DNA of 64,000 bases from positions 1,364,001-1,428,000 of the forward strand of contig NZ_CP058335.1 of assembly GCF_013391105.1 (NCBI RefSeq). Direction: 5' to 3'. The stretch comes from Natronomonas salina (GTDB lineage Archaea; Halobacteriota; Halobacteria; Halobacteriales; Haloarculaceae). Shown piece by piece: positions 34,336 through 44,146 of the stretch (position 1 is its first letter; every line of letters begins with the position of its first letter). The position numbers were made by a program, and so were the translations under genes. A model generated the notes under the pieces. That model did no database searches and was not told the origin of the DNA. It saw only the letters and a list, made by a program, of their open reading frames with translations.

Positions 34336-35748
34336 ATGCAGAAAGAATACAAGACGATAACGGAGATCAGCGGCCCGCTGGTGTTCGCCGAGATCGACGA
34401 GCCCGTCGGCTACGACGAGATGGTCGAGATCGAGACGCCGGACGGCGAGACCAGGCGCGGACAGATCCTCGAGTCCACCTCGGAGTACGTGGCCATCCAG
34501 GTCTTCGAGGGGACCTCCGGCATCGACCGCAACTCGTCGGTGCGGTTCCTCGGCGAGACCCTGCAGATGCCGCTGACCGAGGAACTGCTCGGTCGGGTCC
34601 TGTCGGGCTCGGGCGAACCGATCGACGGCGGCCCCGAGATCGAACCCGACGAGGAGCGCCCGATCGTCGGCGCGGCGATCAACCCGACGGCCCGGGAGTA
34701 CCCCGAGGAGTTCATCCAGACCGGCGTCTCCGCCATCGACGGGATGAACACCCTCATCCGCGGCCAGAAGCTCCCGATCTTCTCGGGGTCGGGGCTGCCG
34801 CACAACGAACTCGCACTCCAGATCGCCCGCCAGGCGTCCGTCCCCGAGGAGGAGGCCGAGGGCGAGGAGTCCGAGTTCGCCGTCATCTTCGGCGCGATGG
34901 GCATCACGGCCGAGGAGGCCAACGAGTTCATGGACGACTTCGAGCGCACCGGCGCGCTGGAGCGGTCGGTCGTCTTCATGAACCTCGCGGACGACCCCGC
35001 CGTCGAGCGGACGGTCACCCCGCGGATGGCCCTCACGACCGCCGAGTACCTCGCCTTCGAGCAGGACTACCACGTCCTCGTCATCCTGACGGACATGACG
35101 AACTACTGCGAAGCGCTCCGGGAGATCGGCGCCGCCCGCGAGGAGGTCCCGGGTCGCCGGGGCTACCCCGGGTACATGTACACCGACCTGGCGCAGCTCT
35201 ACGAGCGCGCCGGCCGGATCGAGGGTCGCGAGGGGTCGGTCACCCAGATCCCGATCCTCACGATGCCGGGCGACGACGACACCCACCCGATTCCGGACCT
35301 CACCGGCTACATCACCGAGGGCCAGATCTACATCGACCGGGACCTCAACAGCCAGGGCATCGAGCCCCCGATCAACGTCCTGCCGAGCCTCTCGCGGCTG
35401 ATGGACGACGGGATCGGCGAGGGCTACACCCGCGAGGACCACGCCGACGTCTCCGACCAGCTGTACGCGGCGTACGCGGAGGGTGAGGACCTCCGCGACC
35501 TCGTGAACATCGTCGGCCGCGAGGCCCTCTCCGAGCGCGACAACAAGTACCTCGACTTCGCGGACCGCTTCGAGGAGGAGTTCGTCCAGCAGGGGTACGA
35601 CACCAACCGCGACGTCGCGGAGACCCTCGACCTCGGCTGGAAGCTCCTGAGCGACCTCCCCCAGGAGGAGCTCAACCGGATCGACGAGGAGCTCATCGAG
35701 GAGTACTACGTCGGCGACGAGCAAGAAGCCGTCACGGCCGACGACTGA
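34336..35748 (+). CDS. atpB: A-type ATP synthase regulatory subunit B
   Basis: From ATG 34336 the protein has 470 residues ([17 protein letters not shown]). It is the non-catalytic partner of AtpA. The P-loop position is degenerate ([18 protein letters not shown]), as usual for this subunit, and the conserved [19 protein letters not shown] region is present. The frame is open far upstream inside atpA, but that overlap is an artefact of GC-rich DNA. It starts two bases after the atpA stop. A 237-base gap follows before the HTTM gene. Confidence 0.98.
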   Translation: MQKEYKTITEISGPLVFAEIDEPVGYDEMVEIETPDGETRRGQILESTSEYVAIQVFEGTSGIDRNSSVRFLGETLQMPLTEELLGRVLSGSGEPIDGGPEIEPDEERPIVGAAINPTAREYPEEFIQTGVSAIDGMNTLIRGQKLPIFSGSGLPHNELALQIARQASVPEEEAEGEESEFAVIFGAMGITAEEANEFMDDFERTGALERSVVFMNLADDPAVERTVTPRMALTTAEYLAFEQDYHVLVILTDMTNYCEALREIGAAREEVPGRRGYPGYMYTDLAQLYERAGRIEGREGSVTQIPILTMPGDDDTHPIPDLTGYITEGQIYIDRDLNSQGIEPPINVLPSLSRLMDDGIGEGYTREDHADVSDQLYAAYAEGEDLRDLVNIVGREALSERDNKYLDFADRFEEEFVQQGYDTNRDVAETLDLGWKLLSDLPQEELNRIDEELIEEYYVGDEQEAVTADD

Positions 35749-35985
35749 CCGGTCGTCCGCGGTACGCGGCCAGTCTACTTTCTCTCGTGCGCCATCCCGG
35801 AGAGACGCATCCGGCGCCCTCCGCGGCGATATCGCACGGCGTCGGCGACACAAGGCTTATTTCGGACCCCTGAAGAGAGATAGCAACAGCCCTCCAAGCT
35901 GTCCGGACGCCCTCCGCGGTCGACTGCGGCGCCGCAGCCTGCGGTCCCGCGGTCGACGCCGGGCAGCCGGGAGGGAACTCGAATC

Positions 35986-37581
35986 ATGGAACGGACGCCG
36001 ACGCAGGGTGGGACGGTCGACGGCGACGAGCGGCGCCATCGGGCGGACACGGCGCTGGCGGCGCTCCGGCGGCGGGTCCAGTCGCGGTTCGCGGTCGACG
36101 CCCGGGCGCTGGCGGCGCTCCGGATCACCCTGGGCGTCGCCCTGCTGGTCGACCTGCTCACCCGCGCCCGGTACCTGGAGCTGTTCTACACGGACGCCGG
36201 CGTCTACCCGCGGGCCGTCATGACGGCGTCGGGTACTGGCGGGGAGTTCTCGCTCCACGCGCTGTCGGGGGCGGCGTGGTTCCAGTGGCTGCTCTTCGCC
36301 GTCGCCGGACTGTTCGCGCTCCTGTTCGTCGTCGGCTACCGGACGCGGCTCGTCGGGGCGGCCTCCCTGCTGCTGCTGTTCTCGGTGCAACTGCGGAACC
36401 CGGCGGTGCTGAACGGCGGCGACCGGCTGCTCCGGGTCCTGCTGTTCATCGCGCTCCTGGCGCCGCTGGGCGAGCGGTGGTCCGTCGACGCGCTCCGGCG
36501 CGGGACGGCCCGCCGGACGGTCGTCGGCGCCACGACCGTCGCGCTGCTCGTCCAGCCCGTCGCCGTGTTCACCTCGAACGCGCTGCTGAAGGCGCAGGGC
36601 GAGACGTGGTACGCCGGCGAGGCCCTGACCGTCGCGTTCGCCAACGACGCGATGACCATCGGGCTCGGAAACCACCTCGGCGAGTACCCCGCACTGCTCA
36701 CGACGCTGAACTGGGCGTGGGTCGTCCTCCTGGCGGGCTCGGCGCTCTTCCTGCTGGGGACCGACGGTCGGCTCCGGGCGCTCGCCGTGTTCGCGTACCT
36801 CGGCGCGTTCGCGGGGATGGCGGCGACGATGGGCGTGGGGCTGTTCCCGCTGGTGCTGGCGGCGTCGGTGCTGCCGTTCCTGACGGCGCCGTTCTGGGAG
36901 ACCGCGGGCCGACTCGTCCCCGACCGACTCGCCGAGTATCTCGCCGAGCGACGACCCACCGCGGCGTCGCTCGGGGCCCTCGCGGGACCGCCGCTGGAGC
37001 GTCGCGTCCTCGGGGAGTTCCGGCGACGCGGCCACGAGCGGGCGGCCGCCTACGCCGTCGACTACGCCCGGTCGCTGCTGACCGTCATCGGGGTGCTGGT
37101 CCTGCTGTGGATCGTCCTGTTCAGCGCGAGCCACGCAACCGGCGTCGACCTCCCCGACGCCGTCGAGTCGCAGGCGCCGAACGAGCAGCGGTGGGGCCTG
37201 TACGCGCCCGACCCCTCGACGGGCTACAGCTGGTACGTCCACGAGGCGGAACTGGGCGACGGCGGGACCGCCGACGCCCTCGGCGAGGGGAACGCGACCG
37301 TCGACCGCCCGCCGGACGTCGCGGCGACGTACGACTCGTTCCGCCACCGGAAGTTCATGAGTTCGGTCGACGCCGCCGCGGCCGACGAGGACGACCCCCT
37401 CGACGAGCGGTACGCCGAGTGGACCTGCGAGCGCGCGACCGAGGTCCACGGCGACGACGTCCGGCGGGTGACCGTCTACCGGGTGGCGCAGTACGACGCG
37501 CCGGCCGAGGACCCGCCCGCCCTCTCGGTCACCCCGCTCGTGGAGCAAAAGTGCTCCCCGTCGGCGACCGCAGCCGGGTGA
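35986..37581 (+). CDS. HTTM-domain membrane protein (vitamin K-dependent carboxylase-like)
   Basis: A 531-residue protein. After 40 charged residues, about eight membrane helices run from residue 45 to 300. The sequence has the horizontally-transferred-transmembrane (HTTM) look: ALAALRITLGVALLVDLLTR, then ARYLELFYTDAGVYPRA, and RNPAVLNGGDRLLRVLLFIA with MTIGLG later. One more helix lies near 365-385, followed by a 150-residue C-terminal domain. The family is related to gamma-glutamyl carboxylase, but its activity in archaea is unknown. It sits on the same strand between atpB and atpD, with its own TATA-like aggcttattt at about 35851-35860. Confidence 0.85.
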   Translation: MERTPTQGGTVDGDERRHRADTALAALRRRVQSRFAVDARALAALRITLGVALLVDLLTRARYLELFYTDAGVYPRAVMTASGTGGEFSLHALSGAAWFQWLLFAVAGLFALLFVVGYRTRLVGAASLLLLFSVQLRNPAVLNGGDRLLRVLLFIALLAPLGERWSVDALRRGTARRTVVGATTVALLVQPVAVFTSNALLKAQGETWYAGEALTVAFANDAMTIGLGNHLGEYPALLTTLNWAWVVLLAGSALFLLGTDGRLRALAVFAYLGAFAGMAATMGVGLFPLVLAASVLPFLTAPFWETAGRLVPDRLAEYLAERRPTAASLGALAGPPLERRVLGEFRRRGHERAAAYAVDYARSLLTVIGVLVLLWIVLFSASHATGVDLPDAVESQAPNEQRWGLYAPDPSTGYSWYVHEAELGDGGTADALGEGNATVDRPPDVAATYDSFRHRKFMSSVDAAAADEDDPLDERYAEWTCERATEVHGDDVRRVTVYRVAQYDAPAEDPPALSVTPLVEQKCSPSATAAG

Positions 37582-37695
37582 CGGGGAGGCCCGGGTAGCC
37601 GGACCGACTGGAGGCCAGGGCGACCGGGAGCCGGCGTGTTCGGCCGTCTCGACTGAAAAGGATTAACCCGGTGGGGACTCAAGGCCTCCACAAGA

Positions 37696-38382
37696 ATGAG
37701 CAAGGACGTCAAACCGACGCGGAAGAACCTCATGGCGATCGAGGACCGCATCGAGCTCTCCGAGCGGGGCCACGACACCCTCGAGAAGAAGCGCGACGGC
37801 CTCATCATGGAGTTCATGGACATCCTCGACCAGGCCCAGGACGTCCGGTCGGACCTCGACGACAGCTACGAGCGCGCCCAGCGGAACATCAACATGGCGC
37901 GGGCGATGGAGGGCGACGTCGCGGTCCGCGGCGCCGCGGCCGCGCTGAAGGAGCACCCCGAGATCACCACGCAGTCGAAGAACATCATGGGCGTCGTCGT
38001 CCCGCAGATCGAGTCGACGAAGGTCCAGAAGTCCCTCGACCAGCGCGGCTACGGGCTCGTCGGCACCTCCGCGCGCATCGACGAGGCCGCCGACGCCTAC
38101 GAGGAGCTGCTGGAGAACGTCATCCTCGCCGCCGAGGTCGAGACGGCGATGAAGAAGATGCTCGACGAGATCGAGAAGACCAAGCGCCGGGTCAACGCCC
38201 TGGAGTTCAAGCTCCTCCCCGAACTGAAGGGCGCCCAGGAGTACATCGAGCAGAAGCTCGAGGAGCAGGAACGCGAGGAGATCTTCCGCATGAAGAAGAT
38301 CAAGGCGAAGAAGGAGGAGGACGAGGCCGAAGAGGAGGCCGAGCGGGCGACCGAGGCCGAGCCGATCCCCGCCGACGACTGA
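37696..38382 (+). CDS. atpD: A-type ATP synthase subunit D
   Basis: A 228-residue central-stalk subunit. It is a long antiparallel coiled coil with [20 protein letters not shown] at the start and the paired C-terminal helix [20 protein letters not shown], typical of V-type D subunits. The last 35 residues are an acidic, Glu/Ala-rich tail. It is separated from atpB by the HTTM gene. A TATA-like aaaggattaacc at about 37658-37668 suggests a separate promoter. Confidence 0.96.
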   Translation: MSKDVKPTRKNLMAIEDRIELSERGHDTLEKKRDGLIMEFMDILDQAQDVRSDLDDSYERAQRNINMARAMEGDVAVRGAAAALKEHPEITTQSKNIMGVVVPQIESTKVQKSLDQRGYGLVGTSARIDEAADAYEELLENVILAAEVETAMKKMLDEIEKTKRRVNALEFKLLPELKGAQEYIEQKLEEQEREEIFRMKKIKAKKEEDEAEEEAERATEAEPIPADD

Positions 38383-38543
38383 CCGCGACCGACCGCCGAC
38401 GCCGCTCGTTCTCGCCGCGCCACCCGTTCTCGTCTCGTCTCGATGTCCGAGCGACCGTTCCGCGGGCGACCGCCTTATCCCTGGGTGCCTGACGGCCCCC
38501 GACGAACCGGTCGTCCTTTCCGGGCGCCTCCGCTGGTCCCCGT

Positions 38544-38933
38544 ATGGACTGTCCCAACTGCCAGGCCCCGATGGTGGCCTTCGACGTCCCGGAGCGGTAC
38601 CGCGAGCACGCCCCGGAGTCGTCGGCCCACGCCGCGCTCTGTCCGGAGTGCCTCACGCTCTCGGCGGCCGACGCGGCGCCGGCCGACCCGCGGTTCGACC
38701 GCATCAGCGACGCCTTCCCGACCGGCGAGGCGGCCGTGCCGCTGGCGCTGGCCGTCGGACTGCTCGACTCGCTGGCGCTCAACCGCAGCGACATCGAGGC
38801 GCTGCTCGATGCCGTCGCCGAGGCCGGCACCGACCCGCTGCTCGTCCTCGACCGACTGCAGGTCCAGGGCGGCGTCGACCCGGTCTTCGACCTCGAGCGC
38901 CGGCGCCACCAGGTCGAACAGCTGTTCGAGTGA
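38544..38933 (+). CDS. Small zinc-ribbon protein, DUF6276-like
   Basis: A 129-residue protein. CPNC near residues 3-6 and CPEC near 33-36 form a zinc ribbon. The rest is helical (AVPLALAVGLLDSLALNRSD, then DPLLVLDRLQ) with a charged end (ERRRHQVEQLF). From memory this is the haloarchaeal DUF6276 family of unknown function. The start ATG 38544 places the first CxxC at once, as expected. It is convergent with the aRF1 gene. Confidence 0.85.
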   Translation: MDCPNCQAPMVAFDVPERYREHAPESSAHAALCPECLTLSAADAAPADPRFDRISDAFPTGEAAVPLALAVGLLDSLALNRSDIEALLDAVAEAGTDPLLVLDRLQVQGGVDPVFDLERRRHQVEQLFE

Positions 38934-38974
38934 GCGGGGAAGAGAGATAGCGTCGTCCGTCGCGGCCGGCGCGA

Positions 38975-40216
38975 TCAGACGCCGGTGGAGTACCGCAGGA
39001 TGCCGGCGATGCCGCCGAAGGCCGTCAGCAGCTGTTCGCCCTTCTCGAAGTCCGTCGAGATGAACTTCACCTCGGTGCCGCGCTGTTCGGCGATCTCCAT
39101 GAGGTGGTCGATGGCGTCCTCCCGTTCCTCGACCTCGCCCTCGCCGCCGTCCTCGCAGGTGTGACTCGGCGTCTCGGCCCGGCGGTCGACGAGTTCGAAC
39201 TCCTCGCGGCCGCCGCAGTCGTAGGTGACGACGTCCTTCCGGAGGTCCTCGGAGATGAGCAGCCGGTCGACCGACCCCATCATGAGGTTCCGCCGGGTGG
39301 CGTCGAAGCCGTAGGTGGCCTTCTGGCCGTCGTGGAGCTGCTCGAAGAACTCCTCCATCTCGGACTTGTCCTTCATCACCTCCGTCTCGGCGAGGACGTC
39401 CTCGGCGGCGTCGACGAGGTCGTAGAGGCCGGACTCGTCGGTGTAGGAGACGTCGAACTTCCCGAGGACGTGGTCCTGCAGCTCGTGGTGGAGGTAGTCG
39501 CCGTCGAGGAACTCGTCCTTGGTCGGCGAGGGGCCGCCGACGAGGATGCCGTCGATCTCGTGGCGGCGCGGGACGAAGAGGTCGTCGGCCATCTCGGCGA
39601 CCTCCTGGTAGAAGTTGTCGATGGCCTCGAGCCGGAGGCGGGCGAACCGCTGTGCGGACTGGCCGCCCTTCCGCTGCTTGCCGGGGACGAGCGAGGAGGC
39701 CGACTTGACGGGTTCGACGCGCTTGCCCTTCAGCCAGCCGACGTTGGCCTCCCGCCGGTCGAGGACGATCAGGCCGTAGAGGCCCTTGTCGCCCATCATC
39801 TCCTGGAGGGGCTCGGTCAGGAAGTGGGAGTCGCAGTGGTAGCGGAACGACTGGATGGGTTCGGGCGGCGACTCGAGGACCTCGGTGACCATGTCGGTCT
39901 GGCCGCCGCCGGCGTCGACGGCCCCGGAGAACAGCACCATCCCGTTCTCCGGCGGGTGGACGTCGTAGTACTTCAGGCGGTCCTTGATGCTCTTGAGGGC
40001 GTCCTGGACCGCGGTCCGCGTCTGCTTGGACTTGATGTTCGACGCCTCGCTGTGCTCCTGGGTGACGTGCTGGACGACGTCGCTGATGAGCCGGTCCTCC
40101 GGGACGTAGATGGAGACGAGCTGGGTCCCCGAGCCCGAGTAGTCGTCGAGCTCCTCGATGACCTTCTTGAACTCGTATTTCTGTTTTTCGGACGGGTCCC
40201 CTTCCTGTTCGCTCAT
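38975..40216 (-). CDS. prf1: Peptide chain release factor aRF1
   Basis: A 413-residue translation terminator that reads all three stop codons and triggers peptide release. Domain 1 has NIKS at 60-63. Domain 2 has the catalytic GGQ at 184-186 (RKGGQSAQRFARLR). Domain 3 starts near 290 and has a partial zinc-like minidomain (YDCGGREE ... SHTCEDGG) before the C-terminal EVKFISTDFEKGEQL. It is of full archaeal length. The start at 40216 is supported by the nearby TATA box. Confidence 0.97.
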   Translation of the reverse strand: MSEQEGDPSEKQKYEFKKVIEELDDYSGSGTQLVSIYVPEDRLISDVVQHVTQEHSEASNIKSKQTRTAVQDALKSIKDRLKYYDVHPPENGMVLFSGAVDAGGGQTDMVTEVLESPPEPIQSFRYHCDSHFLTEPLQEMMGDKGLYGLIVLDRREANVGWLKGKRVEPVKSASSLVPGKQRKGGQSAQRFARLRLEAIDNFYQEVAEMADDLFVPRRHEIDGILVGGPSPTKDEFLDGDYLHHELQDHVLGKFDVSYTDESGLYDLVDAAEDVLAETEVMKDKSEMEEFFEQLHDGQKATYGFDATRRNLMMGSVDRLLISEDLRKDVVTYDCGGREEFELVDRRAETPSHTCEDGGEGEVEEREDAIDHLMEIAEQRGTEVKFISTDFEKGEQLLTAFGGIAGILRYSTGV

Positions 40217-40240
40217 TGGGTGGGGTTACAGGTCCGTGCG

Positions 40241-40248
40241 GTAAAACT
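40241..40248 (-). promoter_or_regulatory. TATA box of prf1
   Basis: On the minus strand AAGTTTTAC lies about 28 bases before the ATG at 40216. This is the position for a leaderless transcript. The same 93-base gap must also carry the promoter of the small plus-strand gene at 40310. Confidence 0.5.
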
Positions 40249-40309
40249 TCGTCCTTTCAACGCAGGCGAGAAAGCAAGGACTATCGGGCCGTTGCCCGTA
40301 CCCTCGCAC

Positions 40310-40444
40310 ATGGCAATGTCGGACCAGGAATCAAGCTCGAACGTCCCGCTGTCGTGGATCGCCATCTTCCTGCTGCTCGCCCTCGGACTCGGGGCGGCGG
40401 CCATCCTGGCAGTCGGCGGCGACCTGACGGCGGCCGCCCCGTAG
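40310..40444 (+). CDS. Small single-helix membrane protein of 44 residues
   Basis: ATG 40310 (or ATG 40316, giving MSDQESSSN) opens a short frame with one clean membrane helix (PLSWIAIFLLLALGLGAAAI) followed by a short outside tail. The divergent position relative to prf1 and the strongly biased composition suggest a real gene. Similar tiny membrane proteins occur widely in haloarchaea. The function is unknown. Confidence 0.5.
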   Translation: MAMSDQESSSNVPLSWIAIFLLLALGLGAAAILAVGGDLTAAAP

Positions 40445-40454
40445 TTCCGAGCGG

Positions 40455-40603
40455 CGGTCCCGCGGTATCTCCGGCGAGAGCAGCCGCGAGGGAGCGGAGC
40501 GACCGAGCGGTTCCCCGGCGGCGAGCGACCCCAGGGAGCGAGTCGCCGTAGCGCGCGCCTATTTACACCCGTGTTTTTGCCGCGGAGCGTGCAAAAACTG
40601 GGG
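40455..40603. repeat. Dispersed hairpin repeat, copy 1 (downstream of argS)
   Basis: This gap holds the same ordered blocks as the region at 55915-56175: GAGCGGTTCCCCGGCG, then GCGAGTCGCCGTAGCGCGCGC, cited by CGCCGTAGCGCGCGC, then tttttgc and gcaaaaa around a GC stem (40574-40597), then ctgggg. Both copies sit just after the stop of a minus-strand gene, in the same orientation. The hairpin with T/A-rich arms may serve as a transcription terminator. Confidence 0.6.
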
Positions 40604-40607
40604 GTAC

Positions 40608-42350
40608 CTACATCGAGTCGGGCGCCTCGACCCCGAGGACGTCGAGGGCGTTGGCGACGGCGTGCTTCGAGGCGGCGACGAGCGAGAGTCTCGCGGCGCG
40701 GGTGGCCGCGTCGTCGGCGGTCAGCACCGGACACTCCCGGTAGAAGCTGTTGAACCGGTCAGCGAGTTCGCGGGTGTAGGTGGCGACCTGGTGGGGCTCG
40801 AGGTCGGCGGCGGCCTCGTCGACGACGCCGGGGAACCGCGCGAGCACGCGGAGCAGTTCCCGCTCGGCGTCGGTGGTGAGTTCGGAGGCGTCGGGGTCGG
40901 GGTCGACGTCGCCCGCTTCACCGAGGATCCCACAGCAGCGCGCGTGGACGTACTGGACGTACGGCGCGGACTGGGCCTCGAAGTCCAGCGCCCGCTCCCA
41001 CTCGAAGGTGATGCCCTTGGAGGGCTGCTTGGAGACGATGTCGTAGCGGACGGCGCCGACGCCGACCTGGCGGGCGATGCGCTCGACGTCGTCGGCGTCG
41101 AGGTCGTCGTCGCGGAGGCGGTCGTCGAGGCGCTCTTCGACCTCGTCGCGCGCGCGGTCGATGGCCTCGTCGAGGAGGTCGTCGAGCTGGACGCCGGTGC
41201 CGCGGCGGGTCGACATCTTCCCCTCGGGGAGGTTGACGTACGAGTAGATGACGTTCTCCAGCTGGTCGGCGTCGTTGTCGAGCAGTTCGAGGGTCCGGCG
41301 GAGCTGTTCGGCCTGCAGCTTGTGGTCCTCGCCGAGGACGGTGACGGCCCGGTCGTAGTTGTCGAACTTCCACTCGTGGTGGGCGAGGTCGCGGGTGGTG
41401 TACAGGGAGGTGTCGTCGGCCCGCAGGAAGACGAGGTTCTTGTCGATGTCGTCGAAGTCGAGCTGCCAGGCGTCGTCCTCGTAGACGGCCTGGTCGAGCT
41501 CCTTGAGCCGGTCGACGACGTCGTCGGTCGAGCCGTCGCGCATGAACCGCGTCTCCTTGACGAACTCGTCGAACTCGGCGGGCAGCCGGGCGAGACACTC
41601 CCGCATCCCGCCGAGGACGGTGTCGACGACCTCGCCGACGCGCTCGTAGGCCTCCTCGTCGCCCGCCTCGAGCCCCTGGAGGATGGCCTGGATCTCGGCC
41701 TCGGCGTCCTCGACGTCGTCGGGGTCGGCCTCCTCGAGGTACTCGTTGCCCTTGCGATAGTAGCGGACCATGCGGTACTCCGCGCGGTCGCGGGCCGGTT
41801 CCGGGAGGTCGGACTCGTCGAAGGTCTCGTAGGCCCACGTGAAGACGGCGATCTGCCGGCCGGCGTCGTTGACGTAGTAGTGGCGGTCGACGTCGTAGCC
41901 GGCGTAGTCGAGCACGTTGGCGACGGCGTCGCCGATGATGGGGTTGCGCGCGCGCCCGACGTGGACCGGGCCGGTCGGGTTCGCGGAGGTGTGCTCGACG
42001 ACGACGGATGTCTCGCGGTCCGCGAGGGCGCCGTAGTCGTCGGCCTGGCCGGCCTCGAGGGCGCCCTGGAAGTAGGCGTCCGAGGGGAAGAAGTTCAGGT
42101 AGGGGCCGGTCGGCTCGACGCGGTCGACGAGGTCGTGGTCGGAGACGTCGACGTCGCCGGCCAGCTCGACGGCCACCTGCGGCGGGGGCGACTCGAGTTC
42201 GCCGGCCAGCCGGAAGGCGACGCTGGAGGCCAGCACCGAGTCGACGTCCTCCGGCGGCTCCTCGATGCCGAGGTCGTCGGTCGGCAGCCCGCGGGCCTGG
42301 AGGGCCTCGCGAAGCGCCGCCTCGACCGATTCGCGGAAGGTGAGGAACAT
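40608..42350 (-). CDS. argS: Arginyl-tRNA synthetase
   Basis: A 580-residue class I synthetase that charges tRNA-Arg. The HIGH-type motif appears as [12 protein letters not shown] near residues 120-131. The KMSKS-type motif is [11 protein letters not shown] near 362-372. The N-terminal 100 residues form the Arg-tRNA-specific additional domain, and the C-terminal all-helical anticodon-binding domain contains [12 protein letters not shown] and [20 protein letters not shown]. It is of typical length and ends right next to a dispersed hairpin repeat. Confidence 0.97.
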   Translation of the reverse strand: MFLTFRESVEAALREALQARGLPTDDLGIEEPPEDVDSVLASSVAFRLAGELESPPPQVAVELAGDVDVSDHDLVDRVEPTGPYLNFFPSDAYFQGALEAGQADDYGALADRETSVVVEHTSANPTGPVHVGRARNPIIGDAVANVLDYAGYDVDRHYYVNDAGRQIAVFTWAYETFDESDLPEPARDRAEYRMVRYYRKGNEYLEEADPDDVEDAEAEIQAILQGLEAGDEEAYERVGEVVDTVLGGMRECLARLPAEFDEFVKETRFMRDGSTDDVVDRLKELDQAVYEDDAWQLDFDDIDKNLVFLRADDTSLYTTRDLAHHEWKFDNYDRAVTVLGEDHKLQAEQLRRTLELLDNDADQLENVIYSYVNLPEGKMSTRRGTGVQLDDLLDEAIDRARDEVEERLDDRLRDDDLDADDVERIARQVGVGAVRYDIVSKQPSKGITFEWERALDFEAQSAPYVQYVHARCCGILGEAGDVDPDPDASELTTDAERELLRVLARFPGVVDEAAADLEPHQVATYTRELADRFNSFYRECPVLTADDAATRAARLSLVAASKHAVANALDVLGVEAPDSM

Positions 42351-42455
42351 ACCGCCTCTTCCCGAGCGGCGGGTATAGGGATAACGGGTTCGGGGCGACG
42401 GCGAGGGTTACGGCGGCGGTCCGGGACGGACCGGAAAGCGGGGGAGGGTCGGCCG

Positions 42456-43007
42456 TCAGTCGGCCTTCGCCGCGTCGCTCGACTGCTCGATCTCCGCGGT
42501 CGCGGACTCGTCGTCCCTGACGTCGACGGACTTCACGGAGCGGTCCGGGCCGTACTCGACGTTCTCCGCGTGGTCGCCGGTCCGGAGCGCCCGGAGGCAG
42601 TCCTCGACGGTCTGCTCGTCGCCGTCCGCCGTCCGCGGGTAGAGGCCGGTCAGCGAACCGTCCGAACGGAGCGCGATGCAGACGTGCGGGACGTCCAGTG
42701 CGTTCCCGTCCGCCAGCTCCTCGAAGAAAGGATCCAGCGAACCGCCGCCGACGGCGTCGCGGAACTCGTTGAATCGCGCGCCGACGTCGGCGTCCTGCCA
42801 GGTGACGACGGACGGGGCGTCGATCACGCCGGCCGCCTCGAGCCGTTCGAACTCCGCGGTCACGTCGTCCTGTCGGTCCGCGGCCGCGCCCGACGCGTTC
42901 GCGTCGAGGAACACGGTGACCTCCGCGTCCACCGGGTCCCGGTCGGCGACCCTGATGATCGTCGGTTCGTCGTCGGCCGCGCCGCGCGCATCGATCCCTC
43001 TGAGCAT
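42456..43007 (-). CDS. Haloarchaeal conserved protein (paralogue of the gene at 4964, without zinc ribbon)
   Basis: From ATG 43007 the protein has 183 residues (MLRGIDARGAADDE). The middle has AEVTVFLDANASG, LEAAGVIDAPSVVTW, and HVCIALRSDGSLTGLYPRTA, followed by TVEDCLRALRTGDH. The same blocks occur in order in the 220-residue protein at 4964-5626 (ATIRTGRL in the last block), which adds a C-terminal zinc ribbon. This copy has an acidic tail instead. The longer reading from 43091 would start in the AT-rich promoter. No function is known. Confidence 0.75.
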   Translation of the reverse strand: MLRGIDARGAADDEPTIIRVADRDPVDAEVTVFLDANASGAAADRQDDVTAEFERLEAAGVIDAPSVVTWQDADVGARFNEFRDAVGGGSLDPFFEELADGNALDVPHVCIALRSDGSLTGLYPRTADGDEQTVEDCLRALRTGDHAENVEYGPDRSVKSVDVRDDESATAEIEQSSDAAKAD

Positions 43008-43183
43008 TGATTGGCCTTTCGTCCCGCCGAGCGGGTGAAAAACGTACCGTAGTAGGTGTTCAAACAATATTAGGCCGGGGTGAGTGAACAATCGCCACGG
43101 GACGTCGACGCCGGGCGGCGCGGACGGAGCCCCGCGGTCCGTCGAACCGCGGCCTTTAGGGCGCCCTGGCGGTAACGGCGAGT

Positions 43184-44146
43184 ATGCCCAAGCAGGTCAG
43201 CGACCCGGACTACCACAGCGAGAACCACACGGCCGCCCAGACCTGCGGGTGGACCGCCAACGCCCTCCGCGGCGAGGGCCGCTGCTACAAGAACCACTTC
43301 TACGGCATCCAGTCGCACCGCTGCATCCAGATGACGCCCGTCGTCAAGTGCAACGAGCGCTGCGTCTTCTGCTGGCGGGACCACGCCGGCCACGCCTACG
43401 AACTCGGCGACGTGGAGTGGGACGACCCCGAGGCCGTCGCCGACGCTTCCATCGAGCTCCAGCGGAAGCTGCTGTCCGGCTTCGGCGGCAACGACGCCGT
43501 CCCCGAGGAGGTCTTCGAGGAGGCGATGGAGCCCCGCCACGTCGCCATCTCGCTGGACGGCGAGCCGACGCTGTACCCATACCTCCCCGAGCTGATCGAG
43601 GCGTTCCACGACCGCGGCATCACGACGTTCCTCGTCTCGAACGGCACCCGGCCGGAGGTCCTCGAGGCCTGCGACCCGACGCAACTGTACGTCAGCGTCG
43701 ACGCTCCCGACCGGAAGACATTCGGCGAGGTCGTCAAGGCCGTCGAGGACGACGCCTGGGACCGGCTGATCGAGACCATCGACGTGCTCGCGGCGAAGGA
43801 GGAGACCCGGACGGTGCTCCGGACGACGCTGCTGGACGGGTACAACATGCGCCACCCCGAGTGGTACGCCGCGATGTTCGACCGCGCCGACGCCGACTTC
43901 GTCGAGATGAAGGCGTACATGCACGTCGGCAACTCCCGGGACCGCCTGGACCGCGACGTCATGCCCGACCACGAGGACGTCGTCGCGTTCACCGAGGCCG
44001 TCCAGGAGTACCTGCCGACCCACCCCGTCGTCCGCGACGTCGAGGAGTCGCGGGTCGCGCTGCTGGCCCGAGAGGAGGACACCTGGGTGCCGAAGCTCAA
44101 GGGCGGCAGCGAGTTCTGGCAGGCCGACCCCTACGCCAGTTCCTAG
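43184..44146 (+). CDS. twy1: 4-demethylwyosine synthase TYW1 (radical SAM)
   Basis: A 320-residue enzyme that converts N1-methylguanosine-37 of tRNA-Phe plus pyruvate into 4-demethylwyosine. The radical SAM motif CNERCVFC is at 56-63. Three further cysteines at 21, 34 and 47 have exactly the 13-residue spacing of those that hold the second iron-sulfur cluster in the Methanocaldococcus enzyme (26, 39, 52). SLDGEPTLYPYLPELIEAFH and LVSNGTRPE match the family. The start ATG 43184 gives MPKQVSDPDYHSENHTAAQT, as in other haloarchaea. Confidence 0.95.
   Translation: MPKQVSDPDYHSENHTAAQTCGWTANALRGEGRCYKNHFYGIQSHRCIQMTPVVKCNERCVFCWRDHAGHAYELGDVEWDDPEAVADASIELQRKLLSGFGGNDAVPEEVFEEAMEPRHVAISLDGEPTLYPYLPELIEAFHDRGITTFLVSNGTRPEVLEACDPTQLYVSVDAPDRKTFGEVVKAVEDDAWDRLIETIDVLAAKEETRTVLRTTLLDGYNMRHPEWYAAMFDRADADFVEMKAYMHVGNSRDRLDRDVMPDHEDVVAFTEAVQEYLPTHPVVRDVEESRVALLAREEDTWVPKLKGGSEFWQADPYASS

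Noticed and set aside
36276-37598. A 440-codon plus-strand frame overlapping the HTTM gene
   Set aside because: Its Arg/Gly/Pro-rich translation is the +1 shadow of the HTTM gene, which has proper membrane helices in its own frame.
38975-40216. Possible inteins in aRF1, AtpA or AtpB
   Set aside because: All three have normal lengths and uninterrupted conserved blocks.
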